The notes below the pieces were generated by a model. It ran no database searches, was not told the origin of the DNA, and worked only from the letters and a program-made list of their open reading frames with translations. Below, in pieces: positions 33,320 to 46,257 of a DNA stretch of 64,000 bases. Origin of the DNA: Carya illinoinensis (taxonomy: Eukaryota; Streptophyta; Magnoliopsida; Fagales; Juglandaceae); NCBI RefSeq assembly GCF_018687715.1, contig NC_056753.1, positions 10,219,001 through 10,283,000 on the forward strand. Reading direction: 5' to 3'. The first letter of the stretch is position 1. Each line of letters opens with the position of its first letter. The position numbers and the translations under genes were made by a program.

Positions 33320-34470
33320 TATATATAATTTTTAAAGAAATGTAATTTCATCTATTAGGGGTCCAAGAGTTTGAATGAAGCGACTTCATTTCATTTTAAG
33401 TGGAATGACGTCGTTATGATGGAATCTGGGCCCTAAACCAAATTCTCCTCTTGTACCCCCCTCACTTTCATGTCCCTCTTCTCTCTCCAATTGTTTCTCT
33501 CCGTTGTACCATAAGCCACCTTTGTGATGTTGTTACCCACCTTACCCTACCGTGCAAAGGATTTTCCAGTGCGATGGTGTAAGCATTTTTTTTCTTTCAA
33601 TTGATTACTTAATTTTGAAAGTTGTGTAGGGTTTGAGATAGTTTAGAGTTTTCCCATTTTTAGGGTTTCTTGTAATTCCACTGTTATATCCTCTTTTTTT
33701 AATTCCACTTGTGATATTGTGAGATGTGAAATGTGAAATTTTTTGAATTTTGTGAATGTGAAATATGAAGGCTTGTGGAATGCATGTGAAACTTTTGAAT
33801 TTCTTTTTGTTGTTGAGAAAAAAATCTATTGGAAGCAATAAACAATATCTATGTGTTTGTCATTTATTTTTGCATTTGCAATCAACTAGTGTTCATATTC
33901 CAAATTACTGCACCAACCCCATAAAAAAGTGACTTTTTCTAGAGCTCTTGAAAGATAGAAATAGCAGGTTTTGATGCTAAGGTTTTGGATTAGCTAGAGA
34001 GGTAGGAAACAATCCCATGTTTTTCTTATCAGCAAATGTTTAAGCATTGGATTCCCAAAAAAATGGATAGTGTGGTTTTCTCTTACCAATAACATTTCAA
34101 GATCAATCATTAAGAAAATATGCTTTGTGAGGAATTTTCTAATCAAATTGAAGTCTTGTATATGTCTATCCATATCTTTATATTATAACTCTGTACCATT
34201 CTATTTGTTTCAATATAAATAATTCTATAAAATGCAAAATAAACATTACATATTTGGGATATCAACATGCTATCATTTTTTTTATTGGTAGGTGGTTTCT
34301 GTTTTCTTGAAAAAAAAAATGGCCAATTCCATTCCGCTCGAGCAAATTTTCTATTTGGATTATTATATATCTTTTTCTTAGGCTATTGATTATATACTAG
34401 TCATGCATATATAGATCAAAAGCTTATTATTGTTATAGACTTTTGTTATAGATAATTAGATGCTACACCT
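33320..34470. other. Non-coding stretch between Copia and hAT remnants
   Basis: It contains a GACGTCGTT block (33.41 kb) and a CT-rich stretch (33.44-33.5 kb) that could be the 5' region of the hAT element downstream. Otherwise it is AT-rich with no convincing frame. Confidence 0.35.
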
Positions 34471-34479
34471 ACTCTCAAC

Positions 34480-35565
34480 AATCGTACACAAGGGGATGCT
34501 TCAGTTCTTACCCTGGATGGCAGGTACTTTCACCCATAGACCCACATCTGCAGCTACTTCTATGCAAGTAGTCAAGTACCTACAGATGTTGAATATGAAG
34601 GTATTCCTGATGAGGAGGATGAAGCAGAGATTAGTGTCGGTCGACCACCATGGCCTAATAAGAGAAAGTGGTGGACATGAGACCATTTCACCAAAATCTC
34701 CAGTGTTCATGAGAACCCACAAGCAATATCCCACCATTGTGGGCAAAGCTTTGGTTTTTATTCCAAGTAGCAAGGAACGACTGTTTTGATAGCACATCTT
34801 ACGGGTTGTTAGTAGTATAAGATACATGAGAGGTTGGTGACCTAAGATCATATAAAGTTAAGTTACAAAACAATGATGGCCACTGATGGTAGTCAATATA
34901 CAATACTATCAATCCCTCATTATAGTGAGAAGAGACTAAACGAGTTGCTTGCAGCGATGATTATAATGGATGAGTTGTTGCTTCTCACTATTGAGGGACA
35001 ATGGTTTCATAATTTGTGCAATGTATTGATACCTAATTTCTCATTCATTCACGGTATATAGTCATGAGAGACTATTTGAAAATGCATGCCATGAAGAAGG
35101 CCATAATAAAGGAGAAGTTTATTAGCATTGGGCAGAGAGTTTCATTTACAACGGATACCTTAGTTACATGTATATCATAACCCACTTTATTAACAGTGAG
35201 TAGACATTACATAAACAAATTTTGGGGTTTAAGAAAATTCAAGATCACAAGGGTTCATCCATGAAAAAGGAGTTGGATGATTATATGACTGATTGGGAGA
35301 TTAAAATATCTCTAGCATCACAATTGACAATGCGAGTATTAATAACAGTGCAATTGATTGGTTTAACAAAAACTACACAGTGAAAGAAGATATAATTCTT
35401 GATAATGAGTTTATACATATTAGATATTGGGATCATATTATCAATCTTCTTGTCAATGAGGGTCTAAAGGAAGTTGATGAGTTAATACTCAAGGTTCGCA
35501 ATATTGTCAAGTACGTGAAGGCTTCCCCATCTCACCTAATAAACATTTTTGGGCATATAAAATAA
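34480..35565 (+). pseudogene. hAT-superfamily transposase with BED zinc finger, N-terminal half, decayed
   Basis: A BED-finger block reads across 34.65-34.81 kb: PNKRKWWT, stop, DHFTKISSVHENPQA, then in the same region HHCGQSFGF and GTTVLIAHLTGC, supplying the Cys2-His-Cys-like pattern. Further on, HYSEKRLNELLAAMIIMDELLLLTIEG (34.92 kb), MRDYLKMHAMKKAII (35.06 kb), RVSFTTDTLVTC (35.13 kb) and WDHIINLLVNEGLKEVDELILKVRNIVKYVKASPS (35.41-35.53 kb) follow the order of hAT (Ac-like, RICESLEEPER-type) transposases. Stops and frameshifts are frequent, and the C-terminal dimerisation domain is missing. Confidence 0.75.
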
Positions 35566-36085
35566 TCATTGGGCTTAATCCTAATTAAATATAAGCACAT
35601 TTGGTCCATAAATATTAATCATAATTAAAATTTATCTTTTAAATTAAATTATACCATGTCAATTGTGTGTAGTGTAAAAACTTTCAAATAAAATTATTTT
35701 AATTTATAACATTATTTTTCTAGCATTTATATTTATGGATGCAAAATCAAGAATATTTTATAAATATAATCATTTAATACTCAACATCTGTCACGATTAC
35801 GACATTAATTCACATGTACCAAGTTTTACCCTAAAAGCATTAATTCAGCCCATCGCATTCTCTGTCACAGTGCCAACAATATCGTCTTTCCAAATGGAAA
35901 TGGTCTTTATTTAGATATGGACTTGGATGAGTACCCAAAAAAAAAAAAGAAAAAGAAAAAAAAAAACATTGGAGGATCTTGACTACGTTTTAAATTTCTT
36001 CTTTGACACATTTCTTGATTTTCTATAATTTGTTTTAAAGAAAACCATCATTCTTTATCAAGTAGATAAATGTTGGCCTTCAACT
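35566..36085. other. AT-rich spacer
   Basis: No gene seen. An A-rich run (35.94-35.97 kb) is on the wrong strand and at the wrong place to be the tail of the LINE that follows. Confidence 0.4.
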
Positions 36086-39000
36086 AGTACCAAAGAGAAA
36101 ATACACTGATCAACAATGTCTAGGTCTATGATTTCTAGAACTTTTGTAATTGCAGCTTTGCCCAAATGGTGAGCAACCATATTAGCTTCCTTCTTTACAT
36201 ACCACATTTGCCACACCGCATTCTATGTTAGAAGCTTCTTAGCATCTTCAATAAGGCTTCCAAAGCAGCTAGTATCCAGTCCCCTAGTCCATAATGCTTT
36301 CACCACTTGGATAGCATATCCATTTAATATAAAATGCTTCATCTCGAGAGCTTTGCAAAATCGAATGGCTTTATCCATACTCCTTGCCTCTACTTCTGTT
36401 GGGGAAGTATAATAAATCAAAGGTTTCTTTTTAGTTGCAAGGACTTCCCCTCAACAATCTCAAGTTACCACATCAAACCCAATCCTATCAATTATTTTTT
36501 AATAGATACATCCCAAATTACCTTAACCCAATCATGCATAGGAGATTCCATATTGCCATGATAATGATCTAGTCTATGACTCCCAGTTTGATGTGCATTT
36601 GCCCTTTGATAGTCTTCATAAGCTAACTGAGCATGATCAAAGTGTATTTGAGGATGCAAAAAAGTACACTCATGAATTAGATTATTTCTTCTATACCATA
36701 TTGCCCACACAATAATTGAAACCAATTCAAGTATAGATTGAGTAACCTTTGGTAGCAGTTGTTAAAAAAGGACTCCAAAATCATCAGCATAGAATGAAAT
36801 TCTCTGAATTGTTCTTTCTACAAGCATCCAGACATCCTTGATTGAAGGACAAGTCCCCAGAATATGTCCAGTTGATTCAACTTCGATCATGCAGATTGGA
36901 CAAAAATGTCTTTAACTATATTTCTTTTGCACAAAGTTAACATGGAAGAGAATTTGTATAGGCTCACCAGAGAAACCTTTTGATTTCATTCGATATGTTA
37001 AGGTACCAAATCTTCTTCCACAAGATGCCATTAAATCTACGTGTAGAGGACTCATCAAGAAACCTTGTCCTTTTATGTTTCTGTAGGTGATATGCATTTT
37101 TCATTGTGAAGATGTACATTTCCATTCAAGCTTATCTTCACAATCTTCAACACTTTCAAGTAGGATATAAATTATCCTTGTCTCTTCTGCATAAAAAAAT
37201 ATCCTTGATCATTTGAGTGTTCTATTATCTATTCTCTACATCTACAAGATCTGCTACTACTGCATCTTCCTGAGTATCTTAACTGAATATTGTATTATGC
37301 GTGAGTTCTCTTGGCGCCCATTTATTGTTCCATTTCTTGATTTTTCACTCATTTCTAGCTCTCTAGATAAGACCTTCCTTGAGTAATTCAACTATCGACC
37401 TCAAGCTCCTCCATGCAACAAAAGATCTATAGCCTTGGCTAGACAACAAAAAATTAGTATTGAGAAATTACTTTGCTTGAAAGATCCTAATTGATAAAGA
37501 TTCTGGGTTTGTTATCAATCTCCATGCTTATTTAGCTACACGAGCTTTGTTAAAACAATTCAAATATCAAAAACCAAGACCTTCCTACCACTTCCCATAG
37601 CTCATTGAACACCATCTTTTCCAATTTATTTTACTTGGTTGGTTTTGAGAACCCCACAAAAAATCAACCATCATGCCATTTAGTCTTTTACACAACACCT
37701 TAGGTAACAAAAACTTATTATGTATGTAATTGGTATGGCTTGGACCACTGTTTTTATGAGTATTTCCTTCGCTACCTATCATAAGAATTTTATCTACCAA
37801 GAATAAAAGCACACTAATTTTCTAAAATAATCTATGGTAGGATTAGCTTCAACCTATTTGCAATTACTTTAGTAACAATCTTGTAAAGTACATTGCACAA
37901 ACTAATAGGTCTGGAATCAAACATTAATTTGTGGACTAATGATCTTAGGGTTCAAAGTTACATATGTGAAATTGATTGCTTTGGGAATGACAGTTGAGTT
38001 TAAGATAGAAAGAATTGTAGCACTCACCTATTCTGGTCCTACCACATGCCATAATTTTTGATAAAAACAAGATGCAAAACAATTACGGCCAAATACTTTT
38101 TGAGGTTACATTTGCAAGAGACCCATTTCAACCTCTTCAATAGAAAATGGTTTTGATATTGATTCATCATTCATTGTTGGAGTCACCCTCGGATCAACTG
38201 CTTGCAAACATTCAGTGATATTAATAGGATGTGCTGTAAAGAATAAATCTTGATAGCATCTGGTGAAAGCTTCCCCTATAGCTTTTGATCTAGTATGACT
38301 AAAGCCTGCTTCATCCATAACCTTTGAGATAAAATTCCTTTTCCTTCACTAATTTGCACAGTGATAGTAGAATTTTATATTTCGATCCCAATTATGTAGC
38401 CAAGTCATTTTGGCTATTTGTTTTCCACTTGAGTTGCTCCTTCTTAACATACCTTCCACTTCTTCTTTTACTACTTTGAGATCTTTGACATTATCTACAT
38501 TACATGACTATTGTAAGTGCTCCATTTGTGTTATCTTTTACTGTAAGATCTAACCATTTTCTTTCAATTTGCTTTTGCTCTAGACCTCCAAACTACCCAT
38601 GTAGTGTTTTAGCTTTTTGTGAAATGTCACAAATTGGCTATTTGCTATAGTATCTTTGTTCCAAATTGTTCGTAAAACATCTTTAAAACTATCAAAATTT
38701 GCCCAGCTAGCTTCATATAGATGAATTTTCCATAATCTCCTTTTGTGAAAGGTTTCCTCCACAATAGAAATTAAGATAGCACAATGGTTAGAAGAAAAAT
38801 TTGTCACAACAGTCACATTCCCATTGCCAAAATGAAGACACCAATTTGTTTTAGTTATTGCCCAGTCTCGCTCTTTTGGGAAAGTGCTATCACTTTTATT
38901 ATTAGACCACGTATATCTTCCACCAGAACAACCAAGATCACTCATATTTTATTCCTTCAATACATCTCTAAGAGCAACCATATGTTGTCATTTTGTTTTG

Positions 39001-39870
39001 CACCTCCAGATTTCTCGTTGTGGTACATAATCTCATTAAAATTACCAATATATAACCACATCTGTAGGTTTAGTTGATTGAGATATCTAAGTATATTCCA
39101 TCCTTTTGTTCCATTCTCCACCTCTAGATGTCCATAAAAACAAGTTAGCATCCGTTCTTCTCTCCCCACTCTCTCATATATCTAAAAGATAGTGTATCTC
39201 ATGGAAAAACTTTGGATTTCTAAAGTAAGTTCTATCTTCCACAAAAGGGCTAGTCCACTACCTTTATCCACACCATCAACACAAATATTGAGTCAAAACC
39301 CAATTTGTATTTCAGTTTCTCAATACTATTAGTTTGCATATTTGTTTCGATTAGTAATAAGATGCTAGGCTTCATTTCCTTAACCATATGGTCATGGTCT
39401 AAAATTGTGGGAGGGTAAGCACTCAATAGTTCCAACTTAGTAGCCTTATTTCTCCTTGCAGGGCTACTTAATAGCTTTTGTTGATATCAATTAGGTGGGA
39501 CAACCAACCCATTTTTTCTTCTTTGCAACTTCTGTCTTTCCAGCAAAAGATGCGGATTCTTGTAGAGTAAGTTTCCTCTTTCCATGGATGATATCAAATG
39601 TATCACAAGTAAATATTGGAGACTTTTTACCTCTAGCCCATCACTTTCATTTGTTGATAGATTGAATTTCACCCCCAACACCTCCCTAAAAACTTTTCTT
39701 CCTGGTGCATCTTGAGTTTTTGAAAAGCATTTATCTGCTTCTTCAACAGTCTCATAAAAAACAGTTACAATCAAATGGTATTGCTCATAATTCGATGGTT
39801 CCATGTTGGCAGCATCATCTGTCACCAATTTATGATCTTTTTCTACTATCCTTGTATCCATCCCAACACT
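36086..39870 (-). mobile_element. L1-type LINE, decayed
   Basis: Read on the minus strand, the order is: an ORF1-like end (39861-39487); endonuclease (LLIETNMQTNSIEKLKYKLGF near 39.33 kb, then DLGCSGGRYTWSNNKSD and ERDWAITKTNWCLHFGNGNV at 38.94-38.83 kb); reverse-transcriptase leader (AFTRCYQDLFF, DPRVTPTMNDESISKPFSIEEV at 38.27-38.12 kb); degraded reverse transcriptase; a zinc-binding block (37.1-36.9 kb); and RNase H (IIVWAIWYRRNN at 36.7 kb, SPTEVEARSMDKAIRFCKALEMKHFILNG at 36.4 kb, KKEANMVAHHLGKAAI at 36.2 kb). Many stops. No poly(A) tail is visible at the low-coordinate end. Confidence 0.8.
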
Positions 39871-39921
39871 TGTTTATACTAGTGTTTTTCACCCTGGAGC
39901 GCTCGTTTGGTTGGTTGACTA

Positions 39922-40265
39922 TGTTGGGGAAATCGCAGTGATCCAGAGGTAGTATAAGAGAAAATATGATACTTGCACAACGGAATTCAAGACTCACATG
40001 CACATAGTGACAACAATAATTTAACGTGGTTCGGCAACTGCCTATGCCCGTAGAGAAAGAGTTTTGCTATTAAATAGTGGAACACAGAAAATATTATAGA
40101 GAGGATGATCACACTCCACTCAACTCAACTCTCTTTCTTAGAATTCACCCTAACTCTCTCTTTCTTTCTCTTTTTAGCTTCTCACTGAGCCCTTCTTGTG
40201 CCTTTTTCCCCCACACCACGACACAATGCATTGGAAATGATCGCCTTTTATAGGTGAGTCTTTAG

Positions 40266-40321
<56 letters not shown>

Positions 40322-41099
40322 TCAGAGTCTCCTGTCCATAAGAGACTCCTATCCTAAATTTATTAAAAACCCTCACGTATGACGGAGGAACACTGTATGA
40401 CAAAAAATCTCAAATAAAAACAAACCTCATTTCTCTCTAATAATAACCAACCCCAACCTATCCATACGTATCAAACCTCTCAACCATGTATGCTGAAAAT
40501 CCAAACCAACAAAATCTCTAATAACCCCATGTGTTCCTTCCTTTGCCAAAAAATCTGCTACCATTTTTGCTTCTCTAAAAATGTGCCTAAAATGAACATT
40601 AATCTCAATGGCAATCTCCTTTATCTCCTCCCAAAAATCCCAAAGAAACCAAAGTCGACAAATTCTGAAAGCGAGCCAATTCGTTACCACCGAAGAATCC
40701 GATTCTACAAGAACATTTTGAAGCCTTAACTATCTACATAACCGAAGACCATCTAATAATGCACGACCCTCGGCAACCATTTTGGAAGCACTTCCATAAT
40801 AATGTGCAAAGCCCGCTAAACACTTGCCATTTGAGTCTCGGATTACACCACCACCACCTGCCTCTCCCGGATTAGTACAAGCCCCACCATCCACATTTAG
40901 TTTCACAATACCCCTTCCCGGCAAATCCCATTTGATATAATCAGCCACAAATCTTGATAATGGGATAATCCAGCAATAAGTATTTACCAACAACTAGCAT
41001 GGACGGTGGAACTTGCAACTTTTGACCAAGCTTCAGTAGCTAATCTAATGGTCAAGCTGCAACTCTTGACCAAGCTATATAGGCATGGAACACCCATCA
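39922..41099 (-). repeat. 3' LTR of the minus-strand Copia (holds a nested LINE)
   Basis: Minus strand: starts TGATGGGTGTTCC after the polypurine tract and ends CCCCAACA at 39922. It contains a block with ACGTGGTTCGGCAACTGCC in the opposite strand sense; similar blocks at 54.36 and 55.61 kb suggest related LTRs there. The true LTR is about 0.45 kb once the LINE is discounted. Confidence 0.6.
40270..41000 (-). mobile_element. 5'-truncated LINE inside the Copia LTR
   Basis: Minus strand: IKWDLPGRGIVKLNVDGGACTNPGEAGGGGVIRDSNGKCLAGFAHYYG and EGRALLDGLRLCR with a stop, then VTNWLAFRI and INVHFRHIFREAKMVADFLAKEGTHG, the RNase H domain at the 3' end of plant LINEs, followed by a short 3' UTR and a run of 49 T on the plus strand (40270-40318), i.e. 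a poly(A) tail. Only the last part of ORF2 is present, as usual for truncated LINE copies. The endpoints at the 5' side are approximate and no TSD was found. Confidence 0.75.
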
Positions 41100-41765
41100 A
41101 TTCTCCTCCTCTATTCCCATCAGAGGAGAATGCACTATGATTTTTCTCTAGTTGGCATCCATCCTAGATATGTCTTTGCATAGCCTGAGCTTCTCACTTA
41201 ACCACCTACGTTAGCATGTCCGTTGGATTCTCTTTCACACGGATCTTCACAAGCTTCAACAACTGTTGTTCCATTGCTTTGAATATCCAATGATAGCGAA
41301 TATCAATATGTTTGGTATGGGAATGGTACATTGAATTCTTACTCAAGTCTAGAGCACTTTGACTGTCACAATGTACCTTGTAGTCTTCTTGACTAGCCCA
41401 TCAGAGAAATCGCTTAATCCACAACATTTCTTTCCCACATTTGCTGCAGCAATGTATTCTGCTTCTATTGTACATAAAGCAACAAACTTCTGCATTTTGG
41501 ACTGCCAAGAAATAAATCCTCCTAGGGGTGAGATTCGGCCGGTCTGGATCGGCAAAACCGACGGATCAGACATTTTTGGACCGAACCAAAATAGGTCCGG
41601 TCCAAATTTCAACAGACTAAATGAGTTCGGTCTGGTCCGGTCCCGGTCCAGGGGTTTTCCACCTTGGACCAGCTTGGACCGAATGTAAAATAATAAAAAA
41701 AATATAATTATTTATATATTTATATAATATTTATAATTATTTATATATAAATTAATTATATAATT

Positions 41766-43885
41766 TGTGATGACCCGTTTTTACGTGTATTTTCACTAAA
41801 GACTCTTTTTAATTTATTTAATATAATAGTTCTTTTATTTTAAATTATTGTATTTTAAATTGGTTTTAATTTATTTGATGTTGTGTTTAATTTATTTAGT
41901 CGTTTTACGGTTTTTAATATCGTTTTCGGCGAATCTGTTTTTGGTTTCCGGAGTGAGGATTGGACCTCATTTCTTTTCTTTTCTCTTTTTCTTTTTCCCT
42001 TTTTCCTTTTCTTTTTCTTCTTTTTTTTTCTTTTTTTTTTCCTTCTTCTTTCTTCCCCGTTTCCTCCCTCCCGCGCGCTGCCCCTTCTTTTTCCCCTTAC
42101 CGTCGCTGCCACTTTGGCCGCCCATTGCGCCGCCGTCCGGCAGTTGTGTTGTACACCACCCCCACCATTCTCTTCCCCTCCCACCAGAGTTCATCCCCAC
42201 CAATTTTTAGAGCTATCGGACCAGCCATTAGCCGCCACGAGCCCCTGGAAGTCATTGCACCTGCTCTATTTTTTCCCCTGTCACCAGTTGCTTTCGTAGC
42301 CCAGAACCACCGCTCGCCGGCGGCGTGGCCTACACCACCCACCCAGTTTCCGGCGCACCACCTCCGGCTACCATCTCTTCACAGCTTCTTCCCCTACTTC
42401 TTACCGACCTAAACCACCCATTTCCAGCCTCGATTCGTTGCCGGATCAGCTCCCACAAGCTCAACTCCGTTCAGCCCCTTTTTGGCCTTTGACCGCCATT
42501 TCCACCACCATCCACTGCCAAAACTCGTTTTCTTTAGTTTCATAAATATCTCAAGACCTTTCCCTATCAATTTTGTGCCTTGGTTTGTTCCCGTTCGAAA
42601 GTGGGTAATTTATTACCCAAGGCAACAGTGTAAATTACACTGTTACGTTGCTTTTCCTCTATCGTTTGCAACGCCGCGAGCTTTCAAAAAATACCATATA
42701 GCGCTGTAAGTATTTTTCAAACTCTACTTTTAGATTTAAATATATTTTGCTCATTCAATAAATATTTATCTGTTGGTTGGCTGATTCCGGACTGAGTCCG
42801 AGGAGTTCGGGGGTCGGATGGATGGAGGACGGAGTTGCTTGATTTATTGATTTATGGTTGGTTGATCGTTTTGTGCATTGAAATCGCATTTACATGGTAC
42901 ATGCACGTGCGTTTTATTTAATTTGAGAAAATCCTGTTTTATTGGTGTAAGTGGATTTTCGGGTGCGTGTGTATCACGACCCCAAGTTAGGATGGGGTAT
43001 TATTCCGGTGGAGCTCCTCTGGTCACTCGGGAGCGTAATAAACTGAGTGACGTCCCCTGAGTTATCGCTGGGCAACGACGGGAGCGGGGGTTAGGGGATG
43101 CTTGGCTACGAACGCACCGGGTGCGGAACCGGGCATTGCTTTACGCACCGACTCCGTGGCCCTTCGCTGGCGAGGGCTAGAGGATGCTTGGCTACGAACG
43201 CGCGGGGCGCGAAACTGGGCATCACTCGTTTAGGTGTCACATGCGTGGTCGTTACCTGCGGTGTGGCACTAGAGCTAGGGTGTGCGGATGACCCCTAGGG
43301 GAGGTCATGGTGCATACGGATTAATTGGTTAACGATTTGAGTTTGATATGGGCCAAATGTGACTTTTGGCGTGATATTTGGAAAGGTTATGTTTTTGGGT
43401 CAAATGAGATTTTTGGCGTGTGGAAAAAATATGATTTTAAGGGTTTTGTGCATTGACATCATTTCATGCATATTGTTTGAGTTTTATATGTTTTTATCTG
43501 GTGGTGTTTGGATTTTACTTACCTGCGGCACCATTTTTGGTATCGTAGATTTTGGTGCAGAGATCGACGATGAGGAGGAGGAGGCTGAGCCCAAGGATGC
43601 GGCTCCGCCGGGGTGCTGAAGTTAAAGTTAAAGTTTTGTTATTTGGTTTAAAACTATATTTGTGTTTTGTAATATTCTATTATGTATGTTTTGAACAGTT
43701 TTGTATTAAATTAAGAAAAATTCTGGTACTTAGTTATTAACTTTGCTATCCGCTGCGTGTTTCTCGTGCACATTCGTTACTTATACACACACTTGGCACA
43801 CATCGATAGGGTGGTGACCCGTGATGTTATCATCCGGACGTCTCGATTTCCCCGTGTTCATGTGTGGGGATTTGGGGGCGTCACA
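41766..43885 (+). mobile_element. Solo LTR of the Del/Tekay-like family
   Basis: It starts TGTGATGACCCGTTTTT and ends GGGGGCGTCACA, as the LTRs at 17.4 and 24.9 kb do, and is flanked by a perfect 5-bp duplication TAATT (41761-41765 and 43886-43890). At 2120 bp it is shorter and clearly diverged, so it belongs to another subfamily. It keeps the polypyrimidine block, a two-unit version of the tandem array, and the acidic short frame ending GGCTCCGCCGGGGTGCTGA. LTR-LTR recombination removed the rest of the element. Confidence 0.93.
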
Positions 43886-43890
43886 TAATT

Positions 43891-45850
43891 ATTAACTAAT
43901 ACTAATATTTATAATTATATACTAATATTAATATTTATACTAATACTAATAGTCTAATATGGTATAAAAGTAATAATAATACTAAATTACTAATAGTCTA
44001 ATAGTTTGATATAGACTATTGTAATATTGTTATACTTATACAGCTATACTAATATAGTTATACTAAATCAGTATAAGTAATACTAATATATAGCTATACA
44101 AATAATCTACTATTAATATTTAATACTATTATATAGTTATACTAATCACTATAATTAATACTAACATATAACTATACAATATACTTATACAGTTATACTA
44201 ATACTATTAGATTATATTTATATATATATCATAGTATAATATATGTATATATATTAATTATTTCATAGTTATAATAAAAAAGTTAATAGTGTATTATTAG
44301 TTATAGTAAATAAGTTGATAACTATTACTATATACTAATAGATTAATAGTATCATATTTATACTAATATATATATATTAATATATATCATAGTATACTAT
44401 ATGTATTTATATATTAAATTAATTAATAGTTATAAACTTAAAGTAAATAAGTTAATAGTGTATTATCAGTTATAATAAATAAGTTAATAAACTATTAATA
44501 TATACTAATAGACTAATAAAATTATAATTTATTACTATATTACTATATACTAATAGACTATTACTATATTATCAGTTATAATTATCACTATACTATAATT
44601 TATCTAGTTATACTAATTACTATAATTAATACTTATATAGTTATACTAAATCACTGATTCACCATAACTAATATTACTAATATATAACTATATTAATAGT
44701 CTAATACTATTATAATTTATATAGTTATAATAATCATAATAAATTAATAACTAAATATAATTTAGTCATAATAAATAATTTATATAGTTATATAGTTATA
44801 TAATAAATAATTTATATAGTTATAACTAACTATATATTATAATTTATATAAGTATAACTATATATATATTTAGTATGAATGTATTATTATATTCTTTAAT
44901 GTATAACTATAATAAATAATACTATTATATATTAATATATTAACATATTATAAGAGTTATAATATAAATTATAATATAGAATTTATAATATACTAAATCA
45001 CTATAATAGTATAACTAATACTAATATATAGCTATACTAATAGTCTACTATTAATATTATTATATAGTTATACTAATCACTATAATTAATACTAATATAT
45101 AGCTATACATTATACTTATACAGTTGTACTAATACTATTAGTCTATTATATAGTCTAAGACTCTCAATTCTAATATAGGCTATATAGCTATAACTAATAC
45201 TAATATTTACATTAATACTAATAATGTAGAATATAGTTATACTAACTGATTGGTTCAACATAACTAATATTACTAATATAATATAGCTATACTAAATTAC
45301 TAATAGTCTAATACTAATACTATTATATAGTTATATTAATCATAAATTCATAATAACTAAGTCATTATAAGTCTATAACTATATATATTTAGTATTAATG
45401 TATTATTATATTCTTTAACGTATTACTACTAACTATAATATATAGTACTAGTATATATATTAATATATTAACATATTATAAGAGTTATAGTATAAATTAT
45501 AATATATCATATATGTATAAATTTATAATAGTATTACTATTATTTAATATAGTATTATATAGTGTTATAGAGTATTAATAAATGTGTGGGATTTGAAGAG
45601 ATATAGTAATACTAGTATATTACATATGATATTACTATTATTACATATAGTTATTAGTTATAGTATTAGTACTAGTGTGTTATTAGTTATAATAAATAAG
45701 TTAATAATTATTACTAATTTACTATATAGTAATAGACTAATAGTATTAGCATATTTCTAATATATATATTAATACTATATAATAGTATACTAAATGTATA
45801 TATATATATATTAAATATATCACAAACAAAATGCCATTGGATTAAAAAAA
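43891..45850. repeat. Low-complexity ACTAATA/TATAGT-rich interior
   Basis: About 2 kb built from degenerate repeats such as TATAGTTATACTAAT, CTAATAGTCTAATA and AATTAATACTAATATATAG in no fixed period. It contains almost no G or C beyond scattered single bases. No gene. Confidence 0.6.
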
Positions 45851-46257
45851 AAAAAAAAGAGTCTAGGGTAGATCGAACGGACCAACCGGATCGGGCTGTC
45901 CCAAATGGCACCAGACCGTCCCGATCCTTAGGGAGTTCGGTCTGGTTTAGGGTGGAAAAATCTTAGACTGAATAGGTCCGGTCCAGTCCACAAAACCTCT
46001 CAGGACCGGACTAAACTCTCCCTTAGCCCCTCTTGCAAAAGTGAAGAGAAATACTGAAGTAGATTTCCTACTATCTAGGTTTCCTGCCATATCTAAATTA
46101 GTATAGCTCTCCAAAACTGGTTTAGCTCCCTCAAAACACAAGCATAGCTTTGATGTACCCTTCGGGTACCTCGAGCCACTACGTTACTTGTGTTATAAGT
46201 AGTTGAACCTAGTAACCGGTGTGCGAAACAAATCTTCAACAGTGGCGTTGTCTATGG

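Larger units (their letters stand above)
41528..46029. mobile_element. AT-rich inverted-repeat (hAT-like, non-autonomous) element with a nested solo LTR
   Basis: The left end (TAGGGGTGAGATTCGGCCGG) and right end (inverse TAAGGGAGAGTTTAGTCCGG) are imperfect inverted repeats rich in GGTCCGGTCC-type blocks. Both sit in the same Copia RNase H codon region. Possible 8-bp flanks (AATCCTCC and GCCCCTCT) match only in part. Without the solo LTR it is about 2.4 kb, nearly all of it (43.9-45.85 kb) ACTAATA/TATAGT-rich with no gene. Confidence 0.6.
39922..46160 (-). mobile_element. 3' half of a Ty1/copia element, split by later insertions
   Basis: On the minus strand the RNase H gene starts at 46160 (GTSKLCLCFEGAKPVLESYTNLDMAGNLDSRKSTSVFLFTFARGA). 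It is cut by an AT-rich element and resumes at 41520 (FISWQSKMQKFVALCTIEAEYIAAANVGK, then HCDSQSALDLSKNSMYHSHTKHIDIRYHWIF and VKENPTDMLT near 41.21 kb). A purine-rich tract (AATAGAGGAGGAGAA) and the 3' LTR follow. Everything 5' of RNase H is missing: the Tat-like element starts at 46161. Confidence 0.8.

Noticed and set aside
34460..34789. 109-codon plus-strand frame as a separate gene
   Set aside because: The better reading in another frame is a BED zinc finger of the hAT pseudogene; this frame is its shadow.
35935..35972. A-rich run as poly(A) tail of the LINE at 36.1-39.9 kb
   Set aside because: The LINE is on the minus strand, so its tail should appear as T on the plus strand; this run is A.
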